This document shows, one piece after another, positions 33,709 through 41,952 of a stretch of DNA of 64,000 nucleotides. Every line of letters starts with the position of its first letter. Within the stretch, counting starts at the first letter, position 1. A program made the position numbers and the translations under genes. Origin of the DNA: Catellatospora citrea (GTDB lineage Bacteria; Actinomycetota; Actinomycetes; Mycobacteriales; Micromonosporaceae); the NCBI RefSeq assembly GCF_003610235.1, contig NZ_RAPR01000001.1, forward strand, positions 1,860,001-1,924,000, in the 5' to 3' direction. The notes beneath the pieces were generated by a model, which worked only from the letters and a program-made list of their open reading frames with translations, made no database searches and had not been told where the DNA came from.

Positions 33709-34831
33709 GGCCGCCGGCCAGCAGGCCCCAGAAGGCCGCGCCGACCCCGAGCAGCGCCACGCCCGACGCGGTCACCACGAAGGTGACCACCGCCGCCTCC
33801 CGGCCCTGCGCCTCGGCGGTCGCCGACGCGATCGCCGCGCCGAGCGCGCCGAGCAGGGCCAGGCCCGCCACCGCCTCGATCAGCAGCGGCGGCGAGCTGA
33901 GCACGAACGCCGTCGCCGCACTCGCGCCGAGCCCGAGCGTGATCATGCCGATGCCCGCGGTCACCGACGCGATCCAGCGCCGCCGCGGATCGGGGTGCGC
34001 GTCGGGACCGGCGGCCAGCGCGGCGGTGATGGCGGCCAGGTTCACGGCGTGCGAGCCGAACGGCGCGGCGACCGCCGTGGCCGCCCCCGTGCCGAGCAGC
34101 ACGCCGCGCAGCGGCGGCGTGTAGCCGTACCCCTGCAGCACGGCCATGCCCGGCACGTTCTGCGAGGCCATGGTGACCAGGAACAGCGGCACGGCCAGGC
34201 TCACCAGCGCCTGCCAGGTGAACACCGGCGCGGTGAGCACGACCTCCGGCGCGGCGGCGGCCCCGCGCAGCGCGGCCGGGGAGTCCAGCGCGATCACGAG
34301 CACGGCCACGGCCAGCGCCGCGGGCACCGCCCAGGCCCGCGCGAAGCGGTTCAGCACCAGCCACACGCCGACGATCGGCGCGGCCAGCAGCGGCACGTCG
34401 ACCAGCGCGCGCACCGGGGCGATGCACAGGTCGAGCAGCACACCCGCGAGCATCGCCGCCGCGATCGGCCGCGGGATCGCCGCGATCGCCCGGCCCAGCG
34501 CCGGGAACAGCCCCGACGCGACGATCAGCGCACCGGTGACCAGGAACGCGCCTACGGCCGCGGCGAACCCGCCGTCGACCGCGCCGGTGGCGGCCAGCAG
34601 TGCCGCGCCCGGCGTGGACCAGGCGATGCTGATCGGGATCCGGTGCCGCAGGCCCAGCACGATCGCCGTCGCGCCGGCGGCCACGCATACCGCCAGCAGC
34701 CCTGACGCGGCCTGCCGCGAGTCGGCCCCGACCGCCCGCAACCCCGCCAGCACCACCGCGAACGTGCTCGCGAACCCGACCACCGCCGTGACCACCCCGG
34801 CCAGCACCGGCTGCAGCACTCCCCTACCCAC
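33590..34831 (-). CDS. BenE-family benzoate/proton symporter-like transporter
   Basis: 413 residues if translation starts at GTG 34831 (AGAGGGG upstream; GTG 34837 also possible). About twelve transmembrane helices with the BenE pattern: LAGVVTAVVGFASTFAVVLAGL, IPISIAWSTPGAALLA, IPRPIAAAMLAGVLLDLC and ASQNVPGMAVLQGYGYTPP. BenE proteins take up benzoate or related carboxylates. The divergent XRE-cupin gene with a palindrome between them matches the E. coli ydcN(sutR)-ydcO arrangement. The C-terminal 40 residues (Ser/Pro/Thr-rich) are encoded antisense to the hydrolase gene. Confidence 0.87.
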   Translation of the reverse strand: MGRGVLQPVLAGVVTAVVGFASTFAVVLAGLRAVGADSRQAASGLLAVCVAAGATAIVLGLRHRIPISIAWSTPGAALLAATGAVDGGFAAAVGAFLVTGALIVASGLFPALGRAIAAIPRPIAAAMLAGVLLDLCIAPVRALVDVPLLAAPIVGVWLVLNRFARAWAVPAALAVAVLVIALDSPAALRGAAAAPEVVLTAPVFTWQALVSLAVPLFLVTMASQNVPGMAVLQGYGYTPPLRGVLLGTGAATAVAAPFGSHAVNLAAITAALAAGPDAHPDPRRRWIASVTAGIGMITLGLGASAATAFVLSSPPLLIEAVAGLALLGALGAAIASATAEAQGREAAVVTFVVTASGVALLGVGAAFWGLLAGGLMLLLRPRSGTTPPSPRTSADRPPTESDPTPAAPSAVPS

Positions 34832-34934
34832 ACCCACCCCTCTCGCCCCGAACCACCCCACACCACCGACACCCCGCCTGCGCGCACCCACCCGTCAGGG
34901 CGTGCGGCGGCGGGCGGCGGGCGGCGGGCGGGTC

Positions 34935-34950
34935 GTTCCGCAAACGGAAC
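34935..34950. promoter_or_regulatory. Operator candidate GTTCCG-CAAA-CGGAAC
   Basis: Perfect 6-bp inverted repeat between the divergent BenE and XRE-cupin genes, 27 bp before the regulator's ATG. Likely binding site of that regulator. Confidence 0.6.
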
Positions 34951-34976
34951 GGTGGCTCGTGGTGCACGATAGCCCC

Positions 34977-35546
34977 ATGAGTGCGCGTCCGGCAACCGCC
35001 CGCAGCAGCCAGCCCCCGGCCCTGGACCCCGGGACCGAGGGCGTCGGCCCACGGCTGCGCCACCTGCGGGAGCAGGCCGGGATCTCGCTGTCGGAGCTGG
35101 CCCGCCGGGCGAACGTGGGCAAGGCGACGCTGTCCGGGCTGGAGAACGGCACCCGCAACCCGACCCTGGACACGCTGTGGTCGGTGACCGCCGCGCTCGG
35201 CGTGCCGATCACCACGCTGCTGTCGGGACGGCAGGCCGGCGTGATGCGCGGCACCGCCGTGGAAGCCACCCTGCTGCAGGTCTTCGACGACGACACGGTC
35301 ACCTACGAGCTGTACCGGATGGTCGTCCCTCCCGGCACCACCCAGGCCTCACCCGCCCACCACGCCGGGGTGACCGAGCACATCACCGTCTTCGACGGCG
35401 TCCTGCGCGCCGGCCCCGCCGACGCCCCGCTCACCGCCCACCCCGGCGAGCACATCTCCTGGCAGTCCGACGTCCCCCACCTCTACGAAGCCGTCGGCGA
35501 CCACCCCGTCCACGCCACCCTCCTGATCCGCTACCCCCGCCCCTGA
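34977..35546 (+). CDS. XRE-family regulator with C-terminal cupin domain (SutR-like)
   Basis: 189 residues. N-terminal helix-turn-helix (LRHLREQAGISLSELARRANVGKATLSGLENGTRNPTLDTLW, about 28-70), then a beta-barrel cupin domain (TEHITVFDGVLRAGP, PGEHISWQSDVPHLYEA) that should sense a small ligand. This two-domain plan is that of YdcN/SutR in E. coli, also encoded beside a BenE protein. It probably controls the divergent transporter and itself through the palindrome at 34935. ATG at 34977; no ribosome-binding site is evident. Confidence 0.88.
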   Translation: MSARPATARSSQPPALDPGTEGVGPRLRHLREQAGISLSELARRANVGKATLSGLENGTRNPTLDTLWSVTAALGVPITTLLSGRQAGVMRGTAVEATLLQVFDDDTVTYELYRMVVPPGTTQASPAHHAGVTEHITVFDGVLRAGPADAPLTAHPGEHISWQSDVPHLYEAVGDHPVHATLLIRYPRP

Positions 35547-35567
35547 CCCCCGCCGCGGGGCCGGTGG

Positions 35568-36329
35568 TCAGGGTTTGCGGGCGGTGAGGAGGACGCGCTG
35601 GGAGTGGGCCACGAAGGGGCCGTCGGCGCGGATCTGCGCGTCCATGGCCACCAGGCGGTCGTGGTACTTCGCCACGTCGAAGCCCGGCACCGTCCAGATC
35701 ACCTTGCGCAGGAACACGATCACCGCGGCGACGTCGTAGAACTCGGTGCGCAGCGCCTGCGGCCGCAGGTCGGTGACGGTGAGCCCGGCGGCCCGCGCCC
35801 CGGCGGCCACGGTCTCGGGCAGGCGACCGGTGCCCGGATCGACGGGGCCGAGGAAGAACTCGCTCAGCTCCCGCATCGATCCCGCGCCGATCTGCTGCGA
35901 CAGGTAGACCCCGCCGGAGGCGAGCACCCGGGCCGTCTCGGTCCAGTTGGTGACCGTCGGATGCCGGCTGGCCACCAGGTCGAACGACGCGTCCGGGAAC
36001 GGCAGCTCCGCCCCGTCGGCGGCTTCGGCGACGGTGACGCCCAGTGGGGCCAGGTTCCGGCGGGCCAGGGCGAGGTTCGGGGCCCAGGACTCCGTGGCGG
36101 CCGCGGTCGCCGGGCGGCGCGGCGCGCGGTGCAGGACCTCGGCGTACACCTCGCCGCCGCCGGTCTGCACGTCGAGCACGGCGGTCGCGGTCCCGACGCG
36201 TTCGGTCAGCATCCGCGCGTAGCCCCAGGACGGGCGCTGCTCGGTGGCCCGCCCGGCGAACCAGCCGAAATCCCAGCCGTCCACGGGCGCGCTCGCGCCC
36301 TCGGCCAGCAATTCCTCGAACGATCTCAC
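35568..36329 (-). CDS. Class I SAM-dependent methyltransferase
   Basis: 253 residues, GTG start at 36329. The Rossmann-fold glycine loop is VLDVQTGGGEVYAEVL, unusual in having Gln-Thr in place of the common Gly-x-Gly opening; motif II ATESWAPNLALARRNL, motif III PFPDASFDLVASRHPTVTNW and motif IV ARVLASGGVYLSQQIG follow. It resembles small-molecule methyltransferases of the Methyltransf_11/25 type. Substrate unknown. It converges on the XRE-cupin gene with a 21-bp gap. Confidence 0.85.
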   Translation of the reverse strand: MRSFEELLAEGASAPVDGWDFGWFAGRATEQRPSWGYARMLTERVGTATAVLDVQTGGGEVYAEVLHRAPRRPATAAATESWAPNLALARRNLAPLGVTVAEAADGAELPFPDASFDLVASRHPTVTNWTETARVLASGGVYLSQQIGAGSMRELSEFFLGPVDPGTGRLPETVAAGARAAGLTVTDLRPQALRTEFYDVAAVIVFLRKVIWTVPGFDVAKYHDRLVAMDAQIRADGPFVAHSQRVLLTARKP

Positions 36330-36434
36330 CCGGTCATTCCAGCGCAGGGCGCACGCCCGGGCAACGGGTTTACGACAGCTCGGCACCTTTGCGTGCCGTG
36401 CCGCGTTATGCCGAATGACGGCAGGAGAAGGCAT

Positions 36435-36713
36435 ATGGTACGGCCGCAGCCACGACCCAGATCCTCGAACGACGTCCGGCGCAACGCCCACGGCACGACC
36501 TACGTCGGCCGCACGGCGATCCAGAGCCGCGCCCTGAGCATGGTCACCGAGGGCCGCCAGCGCTGGAGCGAGCACCACATGCAGGTGCAGGGCATCTGCG
36601 ACCGGTGCGGGCACACCTATCCGTGCGAGGACGCGCTGCAGGCGGCCTGGCAGATCGTCTACTGGGAGCCGTACCTGCCGGCCCCCGGCCTGGTCAGGCC
36701 ATACGTGGACTGA
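36435..36713 (+). CDS. Small hypothetical protein with CxxC...C cluster
   Basis: 92 residues, ATG at 36435 with AGGAGA seven bases upstream. The N-terminus is basic (VRPQPRPRSSNDVRRNAHGTTYVG); the C-terminal half has CDRCGHTYPCED followed by AWQIVYWEPYLP. The cysteine spacing could bind a metal, but no known family is recognised. It stands alone between a divergent methyltransferase and a TetR gene. Similar short proteins are widespread in actinobacterial genomes (general impression, not checked). Confidence 0.6.
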   Translation: MVRPQPRPRSSNDVRRNAHGTTYVGRTAIQSRALSMVTEGRQRWSEHHMQVQGICDRCGHTYPCEDALQAAWQIVYWEPYLPAPGLVRPYVD

Positions 36714-36731
36714 GCCACCCTTCCTAGCCGT

Positions 36732-36748
36732 CCTAGGCTGTTACCTAG
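36732..36748. promoter_or_regulatory. TetR operator candidate CCTAGG-N6-CCTAG
   Basis: CTAGG (36733-36737) and CCTAG (36744-36748) form an inverted repeat with a 6-bp centre; another CCTAG is at 36723. It overlaps the presumed -35 region of the leaderless TetR gene, whose -10-like TACCAT is at 36749-36754. Confidence 0.55.
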
Positions 36749-36761
36749 TACCATTAGGTTC

Positions 36762-37373
36762 ATGGCACGGGCAGGGCTCACGGCGCAGCGGGTGACGCTG
36801 GCGGCGGCCGACCTGGCGGACACCGCCGGGCTCGACCACGTCACGGTCTCCGCGGTGGCACGCGGGTTCGGCGTGAAGGACGCGAGCCTCTACTCCCATG
36901 TCCGCAGCCTGCAGGATCTGCGGCACCGCATCGCCCTGCTCGCGGCCGGCGAACTGGTCGACGAGATAGCCGCGGCCGTGGCGGGCCGGTCCGGCCGCGA
37001 CGCGCTGATCGCGTTCGCGGACGCCTACCGGGCCTACGCCCTGGCCCACCCCGGCCGGTACGCGGCCACCCAGCTTCAGCTGCCGCCCGAACTCGTCACC
37101 GCCGACCCGGTCGCGTTCCGGCGCACCTACGAGCTGACCTACGGCATGCTGCGCGGCTACGGACTGTCCGAACCCGACCTCACCGACGCGGTGCGCCTGC
37201 TGCGCAGCACGTTCCACGGGTTCGTCAACCTGGAGGCCACCGGCGGCTTCGGCCACCCGCGCGACGTCGCGCAGTCGTGGCGGCGGGCCGTCGAGGCGCT
37301 GCACGTGCTGCTCGCACACTGGCCCGCCATGCCCCCGGCGGGACCCACCCGAGAGGACACCCCCGCACCATGA
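36762..37373 (+). CDS. TetR-family regulator with WHG-type C-terminal domain
   Basis: 203 residues. N-terminal helix-turn-helix (VTLAAADLADTAGLDHVTVSAVARGFGVKDASLYSHVRS) and a C-terminal domain with the AYRAYALAHPGRYAAT and RSTFHGFVNLEATGGFG patterns of the WHG/TetR_C_33 group. ATG at 36762 follows a -10-like TACCAT by seven bases, so it is likely leaderless and autoregulated through the CCTAGG palindrome. Stop overlaps the start of the beta-lactamase-like gene (ATGA), so it controls its own operon partner. Confidence 0.9.
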   Translation: MARAGLTAQRVTLAAADLADTAGLDHVTVSAVARGFGVKDASLYSHVRSLQDLRHRIALLAAGELVDEIAAAVAGRSGRDALIAFADAYRAYALAHPGRYAATQLQLPPELVTADPVAFRRTYELTYGMLRGYGLSEPDLTDAVRLLRSTFHGFVNLEATGGFGHPRDVAQSWRRAVEALHVLLAHWPAMPPAGPTREDTPAP

Positions 37374-38467
37374 CCTGGCACCACCTTCAGCAGCGCGTCC
37401 AGCAGCACGTCGACGACCTCGTCGACTCCGGACAGGAGACCGGCGTGCAGGTCGCGGCATACCTGCACGGCGAGCCGATCGTCGACGTCGCCGCCGGGCT
37501 GGCCGACCCCGCGACGGGCCGGCCGGTCACGCCGGGCACCCCGTTCTTCAGCTACTCCACCGGCAAGGCGCTCACCTCGACCGTGGTGCACGTGCTGGCC
37601 GAGCAGGGCCGGCTCGACTACGACCTGCGCATCGCCGACGTCTGGCCGGAGTTCGCCCGGCACGGCAAGTCCGGCGTGACGCTGCGCCACGCGCTCACGC
37701 ACACCGCGGGCCTGCCCGCGCTGCCACCCGACGTGACCGCCGTGGACCTCGCCGACTGGGACCGCATGTGCGCGATCATGGCTGACGCGACGCCGGTGTG
37801 GGAGCCGGGCACGGCGCACGGCTACCACGTGTGGACGTACGGCTGGCTGGTCGGCGAGACGGTCCGCCGGGCCACCGGCCGCACGGTGTCGCAGGTGCTG
37901 GCCGCCGACGTCGCCGCGCCGCTGGGCGTGCCCGGTGAACTGCTGCTCGGCGTACCCGAACAGGATCTGGACTCGCTCGCGGTGCTGTCCGACCGGAGCT
38001 GGTCGGACGCGCTCAAGCAGCTCAGCGCGCAGCTGCCGAACTTCGACCGGGCGGTGCCGCACGGCGCGCGGCCCGACGCCGACCTGGGCAACGACCGTGC
38101 CTTCCTGCGCGCGGACGTGCCGGCGGTGGGCACGGTGAGCGCCCGCGCGGCGGCCCGGATGTACGCGGCGCTGCTCGGCGAGGTGGACGGGGTCCGCCTG
38201 ATCTCCCCGGCGCGGCTGCAAGCGGTGAGCACGCCGCTGACCCGCGGTCCGGAGTGGACGTTCGGCATGCCGGTGCGGTGGACGCTCGGCTACGCGGTCG
38301 ACGGGCCGATGATCGGGGTGGGCGGCCTCGGCGGCAGCCTGGCCGGGGCGCTGCCCGAACTCGGGCTGGCCGTGGCGGCGACGAAGAACGCGCTGGCCGT
38401 CGGCGACGGCGACCCGATGGAGTGGCTGCGCGAGATGATCGTCGAAGCGGTCCGCCGCGCCGCCTGA
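37370..38467 (+). CDS. Serine hydrolase, beta-lactamase/esterase family (class C-like)
   Basis: 365 residues, no signal peptide, so probably cytoplasmic. Nucleophile motif SxxK is STGK (Ser63, Lys66); the Tyr motif is in HGYHVWTYGWLVGE; the third motif region is around GVGGLGGSLAG, where HTG/KTG is replaced by GLGG. This pattern is usual in the EstB/LACTB-like carboxylesterases rather than true beta-lactamases. Translationally coupled to the TetR gene. A different serine hydrolase lies just downstream on the other strand, converging with a 52-bp gap. Confidence 0.87.
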   Translation: MTWHHLQQRVQQHVDDLVDSGQETGVQVAAYLHGEPIVDVAAGLADPATGRPVTPGTPFFSYSTGKALTSTVVHVLAEQGRLDYDLRIADVWPEFARHGKSGVTLRHALTHTAGLPALPPDVTAVDLADWDRMCAIMADATPVWEPGTAHGYHVWTYGWLVGETVRRATGRTVSQVLAADVAAPLGVPGELLLGVPEQDLDSLAVLSDRSWSDALKQLSAQLPNFDRAVPHGARPDADLGNDRAFLRADVPAVGTVSARAAARMYAALLGEVDGVRLISPARLQAVSTPLTRGPEWTFGMPVRWTLGYAVDGPMIGVGGLGGSLAGALPELGLAVAATKNALAVGDGDPMEWLREMIVEAVRRAA

Positions 38468-38519
38468 CCTTGGCGGCGGCGCGCTGCCGCAGACCACGGC
38501 GGCCCGGCGGCGACGGGCG

Positions 38520-40169
38520 TCAGCTGCGAGTGAAGGTGCCCCAGCCGTCGGCGTCCAGGTGCGCGACCCGCAGCTGTTTCGCCGGGCCGGAGCCGTCCAC
38601 GGTGAAGGTGACCCCGTCCAGGCCGACCGCGTTCTCGCCGGTGGTCTGGTAGCTGAAGGTGTCCGCGTCGTAGTGCGTCAGCGGGAACGCCTGCCGCCGG
38701 GGCCCGAGCGCCATGGTCAGTCGGTCGCCCTGCGCGGTGACGGTCAGCGGGCCGTAGTACTCGTTGGCGTAGCTGCCCGTGTACGCCGCCGTCGGTTTGG
38801 CCGCCGCCGGGTTCGCGGGCGGTTTCGCGTAGTCGGTCCGGGACGTGTCGGCGTTCTCCATCTTCTGCAGCACGCCGAGCATGAACGGCAGCCAGTCGGT
38901 CTTCTGCCGGCCGTAGGAGGCGATGTCCATGAAGTTGTACGCGACGGCCTCGGCCACGCCGATCGGCTGCGCGTTGGTCAGCACCACGATGCCTAGCCCC
39001 TCGCCGGGCAGCATCGTCACGTTGGTGGCCGCGCCCAGCTCGAACGCCCCGGAGTGGCCCAGCCGCAGCCGCCCGAACTCGTCGTAGCCGACGTTGAAGC
39101 CCAGCCCGTAGAAGCCGACCGGGCCGTCCGGGGCACGCGGCGGCGCGGCGACGTTGTGCGGCAGGTGCGTCTCCTGCAGCGCCGTCGCGTCGATGACCTG
39201 CCTCCCGTCGACCTTGCCGCCGCCGAGCTGCAGCCGCATCCACTTCGCCAGGTCGTCGACGGTCGAGCTGACCCCGCCGGCCGGGCTCTGCGCCTGCGGG
39301 TCGCGCACGTACTTCGCCTGCCAGGCGTCGCCGACCTTGACGTGCCCGACGGCCCGGTCGGGGTTCTTCTCGAAGTCGGCGAACTCGGAGCTGGTGTCGG
39401 TCATGCCCAGCGGCTGGTAGAGCGTCTGCGCGGACAGGTCCTCCCAGCTGCGCCCGGCCGCCTTCGCCACGGCCAGCGCCGCCGCGGTCAGCCCGAAGTT
39501 GGTGTAGAAGTAGCCGGCCCGGAACGGCGCGAGCGGTTCCAGCCGCAGCCGGGACAGGATGTAGGCGCGGTCGAAGCCGAGATCCTCCAGCAGGTCGCCC
39601 GCGTGGTCGGGCAGGCCGCTGCGGTGCGCGAACAGGTCCGCCACGGTCGCGTGGCGGGTCACCCAGGGGTCCTTCAGCGCGAACCCGGGATCGTGCTTGA
39701 TCACCGGGTCGTCCCAGGCCACCTTGCCGCCGCCGACGACCCCGGCGACGACGGTGGACGCCAACGGCTTGGACAGGGAGGCGAGCTGGAACACCGTGTC
39801 GGGGCCGACCGCGCCGGGCTCGCCGGCCTTACGCACGCCGTACCCCTTGGCGAAGACGACCTTGTCCCGATACACGACGCCGACGGCCACGCCGGGCACA
39901 CCGGTCTGCTTCATCGCCGCCTGCACCAGGCCGTCCAGCTGCGCCACCGCGTGATCCACCTTGGCCTGGTCGAGCAGTGGCGGCTGCTGGGGGACCGGCC
40001 CGGCCGCCGGCGACGGGCTGGGCGCCGGAGTGGGCGCGGGCGTGGGCTGGGCTGCCGCGGACCGGGCCGCATCAGGCCGGGCCGAGGACGCGGCCAGGGC
40101 CAGCAGCACCGCGAGCACGGCCACCGCCGAGGTCCGGCGGCGGCGGAGGGTCGTCACGTCCCCAGTCAA
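38520..40169 (-). CDS. Secreted serine hydrolase (beta-lactamase family) with DUF3471 domain
   Basis: 549 residues from TTG 40169; GTG 40157 is an alternative start. Signal peptide (about 12-38), a Pro/Ala-rich linker, then the serine beta-lactamase-like domain: SLSK (Ser131, Lys134), YTN in GYFYTNFG and HSG in LGHSGAFE, all intact. Residues about 445-549 match the DUF3471 C-terminal domain common after penicillin-binding-protein-like hydrolases. It may act on D-amino-acid peptides or esters outside the cell. It is unrelated in detail to the cytoplasmic hydrolase encoded opposite. Confidence 0.9.
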   Translation of the reverse strand: MTGDVTTLRRRRTSAVAVLAVLLALAASSARPDAARSAAAQPTPAPTPAPSPSPAAGPVPQQPPLLDQAKVDHAVAQLDGLVQAAMKQTGVPGVAVGVVYRDKVVFAKGYGVRKAGEPGAVGPDTVFQLASLSKPLASTVVAGVVGGGKVAWDDPVIKHDPGFALKDPWVTRHATVADLFAHRSGLPDHAGDLLEDLGFDRAYILSRLRLEPLAPFRAGYFYTNFGLTAAALAVAKAAGRSWEDLSAQTLYQPLGMTDTSSEFADFEKNPDRAVGHVKVGDAWQAKYVRDPQAQSPAGGVSSTVDDLAKWMRLQLGGGKVDGRQVIDATALQETHLPHNVAAPPRAPDGPVGFYGLGFNVGYDEFGRLRLGHSGAFELGAATNVTMLPGEGLGIVVLTNAQPIGVAEAVAYNFMDIASYGRQKTDWLPFMLGVLQKMENADTSRTDYAKPPANPAAAKPTAAYTGSYANEYYGPLTVTAQGDRLTMALGPRRQAFPLTHYDADTFSYQTTGENAVGLDGVTFTVDGSGPAKQLRVAHLDADGWGTFTRS

Positions 40170-40289
40170 GCCAACTCTTGCCGGAACTGTCTTGAATATC
40201 CGGCTTTTTCATAGAATGGGCATCGACTTCGGGACCGACCCACACTACCATCCATAGAGTTGAATTCGTACGCACACGAGGGGGCGACG

Positions 40290-41495
40290 ATGTCGACCAG
40301 CGAACTCATGGCGGCCCGCACTTACCCGTTCGGCGACCCCGACCGGCTCAACCTGAACCCGCTCTACGAGCAGCTACGCCACAACGAGCCGCTGAGCAGG
40401 GTGCGCCTGCCGTTCGGTGAGGAGGCCTGGCTGGCCACCCGCTACGACGACGTGCGCCTGGTCCTCGGCGACGCCCGGTTCAGCCGCGCCGCCAGCGTCG
40501 GGCGCGACGAGCCGCGCACCCACCCGCACCAGGGCGAGATGGGCATGCTCGCGATGGACCCGCCGGAGCACACCCGGCTGCGCAAGCTCATCGCCAAGGC
40601 GTTCACCGCCCGCCGCGTCGAGACGCTGCGCCCGCGCACCCAGGAGATCGCCGACGAGCTGATCGACGGCATGCAGGCGCTCGGCTCCCCCGCCGACCTG
40701 GTCGAGCACTTCGCCACCCCGCTGCCCGTCACCGTCATCTGCGAGCTGCTCGGCGTGCCCTTCGCCGACCGCGACCGGTTCCAGCTGTGGTCCGAGGCGA
40801 TCATCTCGACCACCTCGCTCACCCCGCAGCAGATCATGGAATACCTGGGCAACCTGCACGCGTACATCGCCGGCCTGATCGCCCAGCGCCGCGAGCACGA
40901 GACCGACGACCTGCTCGGCGCCATGGTCAAGGCCCGCGACGAGGACAACGACCGGCTCACCGAGGCCGAGCTCGTGCAGCTGTCGGCCGGCCTGCTCGCC
41001 GCCGGGCACGAGACCACGGTCACCCAACTGCCCAACTTCGTTTACGTGCTGCTCACCAACCCCGACCGGTTCGCCGAGCTGCGGGCGGACCCGTCGCTGG
41101 TCCCCGCCGCCGTCGACGAGCTGATGAGATACGTGCCGCTGGGCACGGCCGCCGCGTTCGCCCGCTACGCCACCGAGGACATCATGGTCGGCGACGTGCT
41201 GGTGCGCGCCGGTGAGCCGGTGCTCGGCGCGCTCGCCTCCGCCAACCGCGACGACAAGGTCTTCGAGCACCCCGACGAGCTCGACTTCCACCGCGAGAGC
41301 AACCCGCACCTCGGCTTCGGGCACGGCCCGCACCACTGCGTCGGCGCCCAGCTGGCCCGGATGGAGCTGCAGGTCGCGCTGCAGTCCCTGATCACCCGTT
41401 TCCCGAACCTCGAACTGGCCGTTGCCGAAGAGGAACTTCCCTGGAAGAAGGGCATGCTGGTGCGGGGTCTCCAGGAACTGCCGGTGCGCTGGTGA
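40290..41495 (+). CDS. Cytochrome P450 (CYP)
   Basis: 401 residues from ATG 40290, with GAGGGGGC upstream. Conserved P450 sites are complete: I-helix AGHETT (238-243), ExxR (Glu277, Arg280) and the haem loop FGHGPHHCVGAQLAR with Cys350 as axial ligand. Overall it resembles bacterial CYP105/CYP107-like enzymes of secondary metabolism, hydroxylating a small hydrophobic molecule. Stop overlaps the ferredoxin start (GTGA). The pair may modify an endogenous metabolite or a xenobiotic; no polyketide or terpene genes are nearby, and the RiPP cluster is 8 kb away. Confidence 0.95.
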   Translation: MSTSELMAARTYPFGDPDRLNLNPLYEQLRHNEPLSRVRLPFGEEAWLATRYDDVRLVLGDARFSRAASVGRDEPRTHPHQGEMGMLAMDPPEHTRLRKLIAKAFTARRVETLRPRTQEIADELIDGMQALGSPADLVEHFATPLPVTVICELLGVPFADRDRFQLWSEAIISTTSLTPQQIMEYLGNLHAYIAGLIAQRREHETDDLLGAMVKARDEDNDRLTEAELVQLSAGLLAAGHETTVTQLPNFVYVLLTNPDRFAELRADPSLVPAAVDELMRYVPLGTAAAFARYATEDIMVGDVLVRAGEPVLGALASANRDDKVFEHPDELDFHRESNPHLGFGHGPHHCVGAQLARMELQVALQSLITRFPNLELAVAEEELPWKKGMLVRGLQELPVRW

Positions 41496-41716
41496 GCGGA
41501 CAGTGGAAGGTCGCGGTCGACCGGGACCGCTGCATCGGCTCCGGCCTGTGCGCGGGCACCGCCCCCGACTACTTCGCCCTGATCGACAAGAAGTCCACGC
41601 CCCTGCATGACCTGGTCGACCCCGACGAGGCGGTCAGCGACGCCGCCGATTGCTGCCCCGTCGAAGCCATCCTCATCACCGACCCCACCACCAACACCAC
41701 CATCGCCCCCGCCTGA
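41492..41716 (+). CDS. [3Fe-4S]-type ferredoxin, P450 partner
   Basis: 74 residues, GTG start at 41492 overlapping the P450 stop. Cysteine pattern CIGSGLC...CCPVEAI is that of the small actinobacterial ferredoxins that carry a 3Fe-4S or 4Fe-4S cluster and hand electrons to a P450. The Thr/Pro-rich end (TNTTIAPA) is not conserved. A 59-nt palindromic repeat begins 44 bp after the stop and may terminate the message. Confidence 0.93.
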   Translation: MSGQWKVAVDRDRCIGSGLCAGTAPDYFALIDKKSTPLHDLVDPDEAVSDAADCCPVEAILITDPTTNTTIAPA

Positions 41717-41760
41717 CCCACCCCACCCCGCGGCACCCCGCCCACGCCCCGTTTTCAATA

Positions 41761-41819
41761 GACGTTGGCCTATCCAGATGACTTTTTCGCGATCGACTTC
41801 ATCCGGATAGGCCAGCGTC
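41761..41819. repeat. 59-nt palindromic intergenic repeat, copy 2
   Basis: Starts GACGTTGGCC and ends GGCCAGCGTC; the arms can be extended to 19 bp with two mismatches around a ~21-nt loop. Same length and ends as the copy at 19610-19668, and likewise just downstream of a gene end and followed by CATG. Confidence 0.65.
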
Positions 41820-41952
41820 CATGACGGGCGGGGTGTGGGTGAGATGGCCGACAGTTCGGGGGTGGGTTTAGGCGGCGGTTCGGCCGTTTCCCGTGTGCTT
41901 GCGTACAGTTTCCGGGCGAGGTAGCAGGCGAGCATGGGAACGGGCAACTGGG

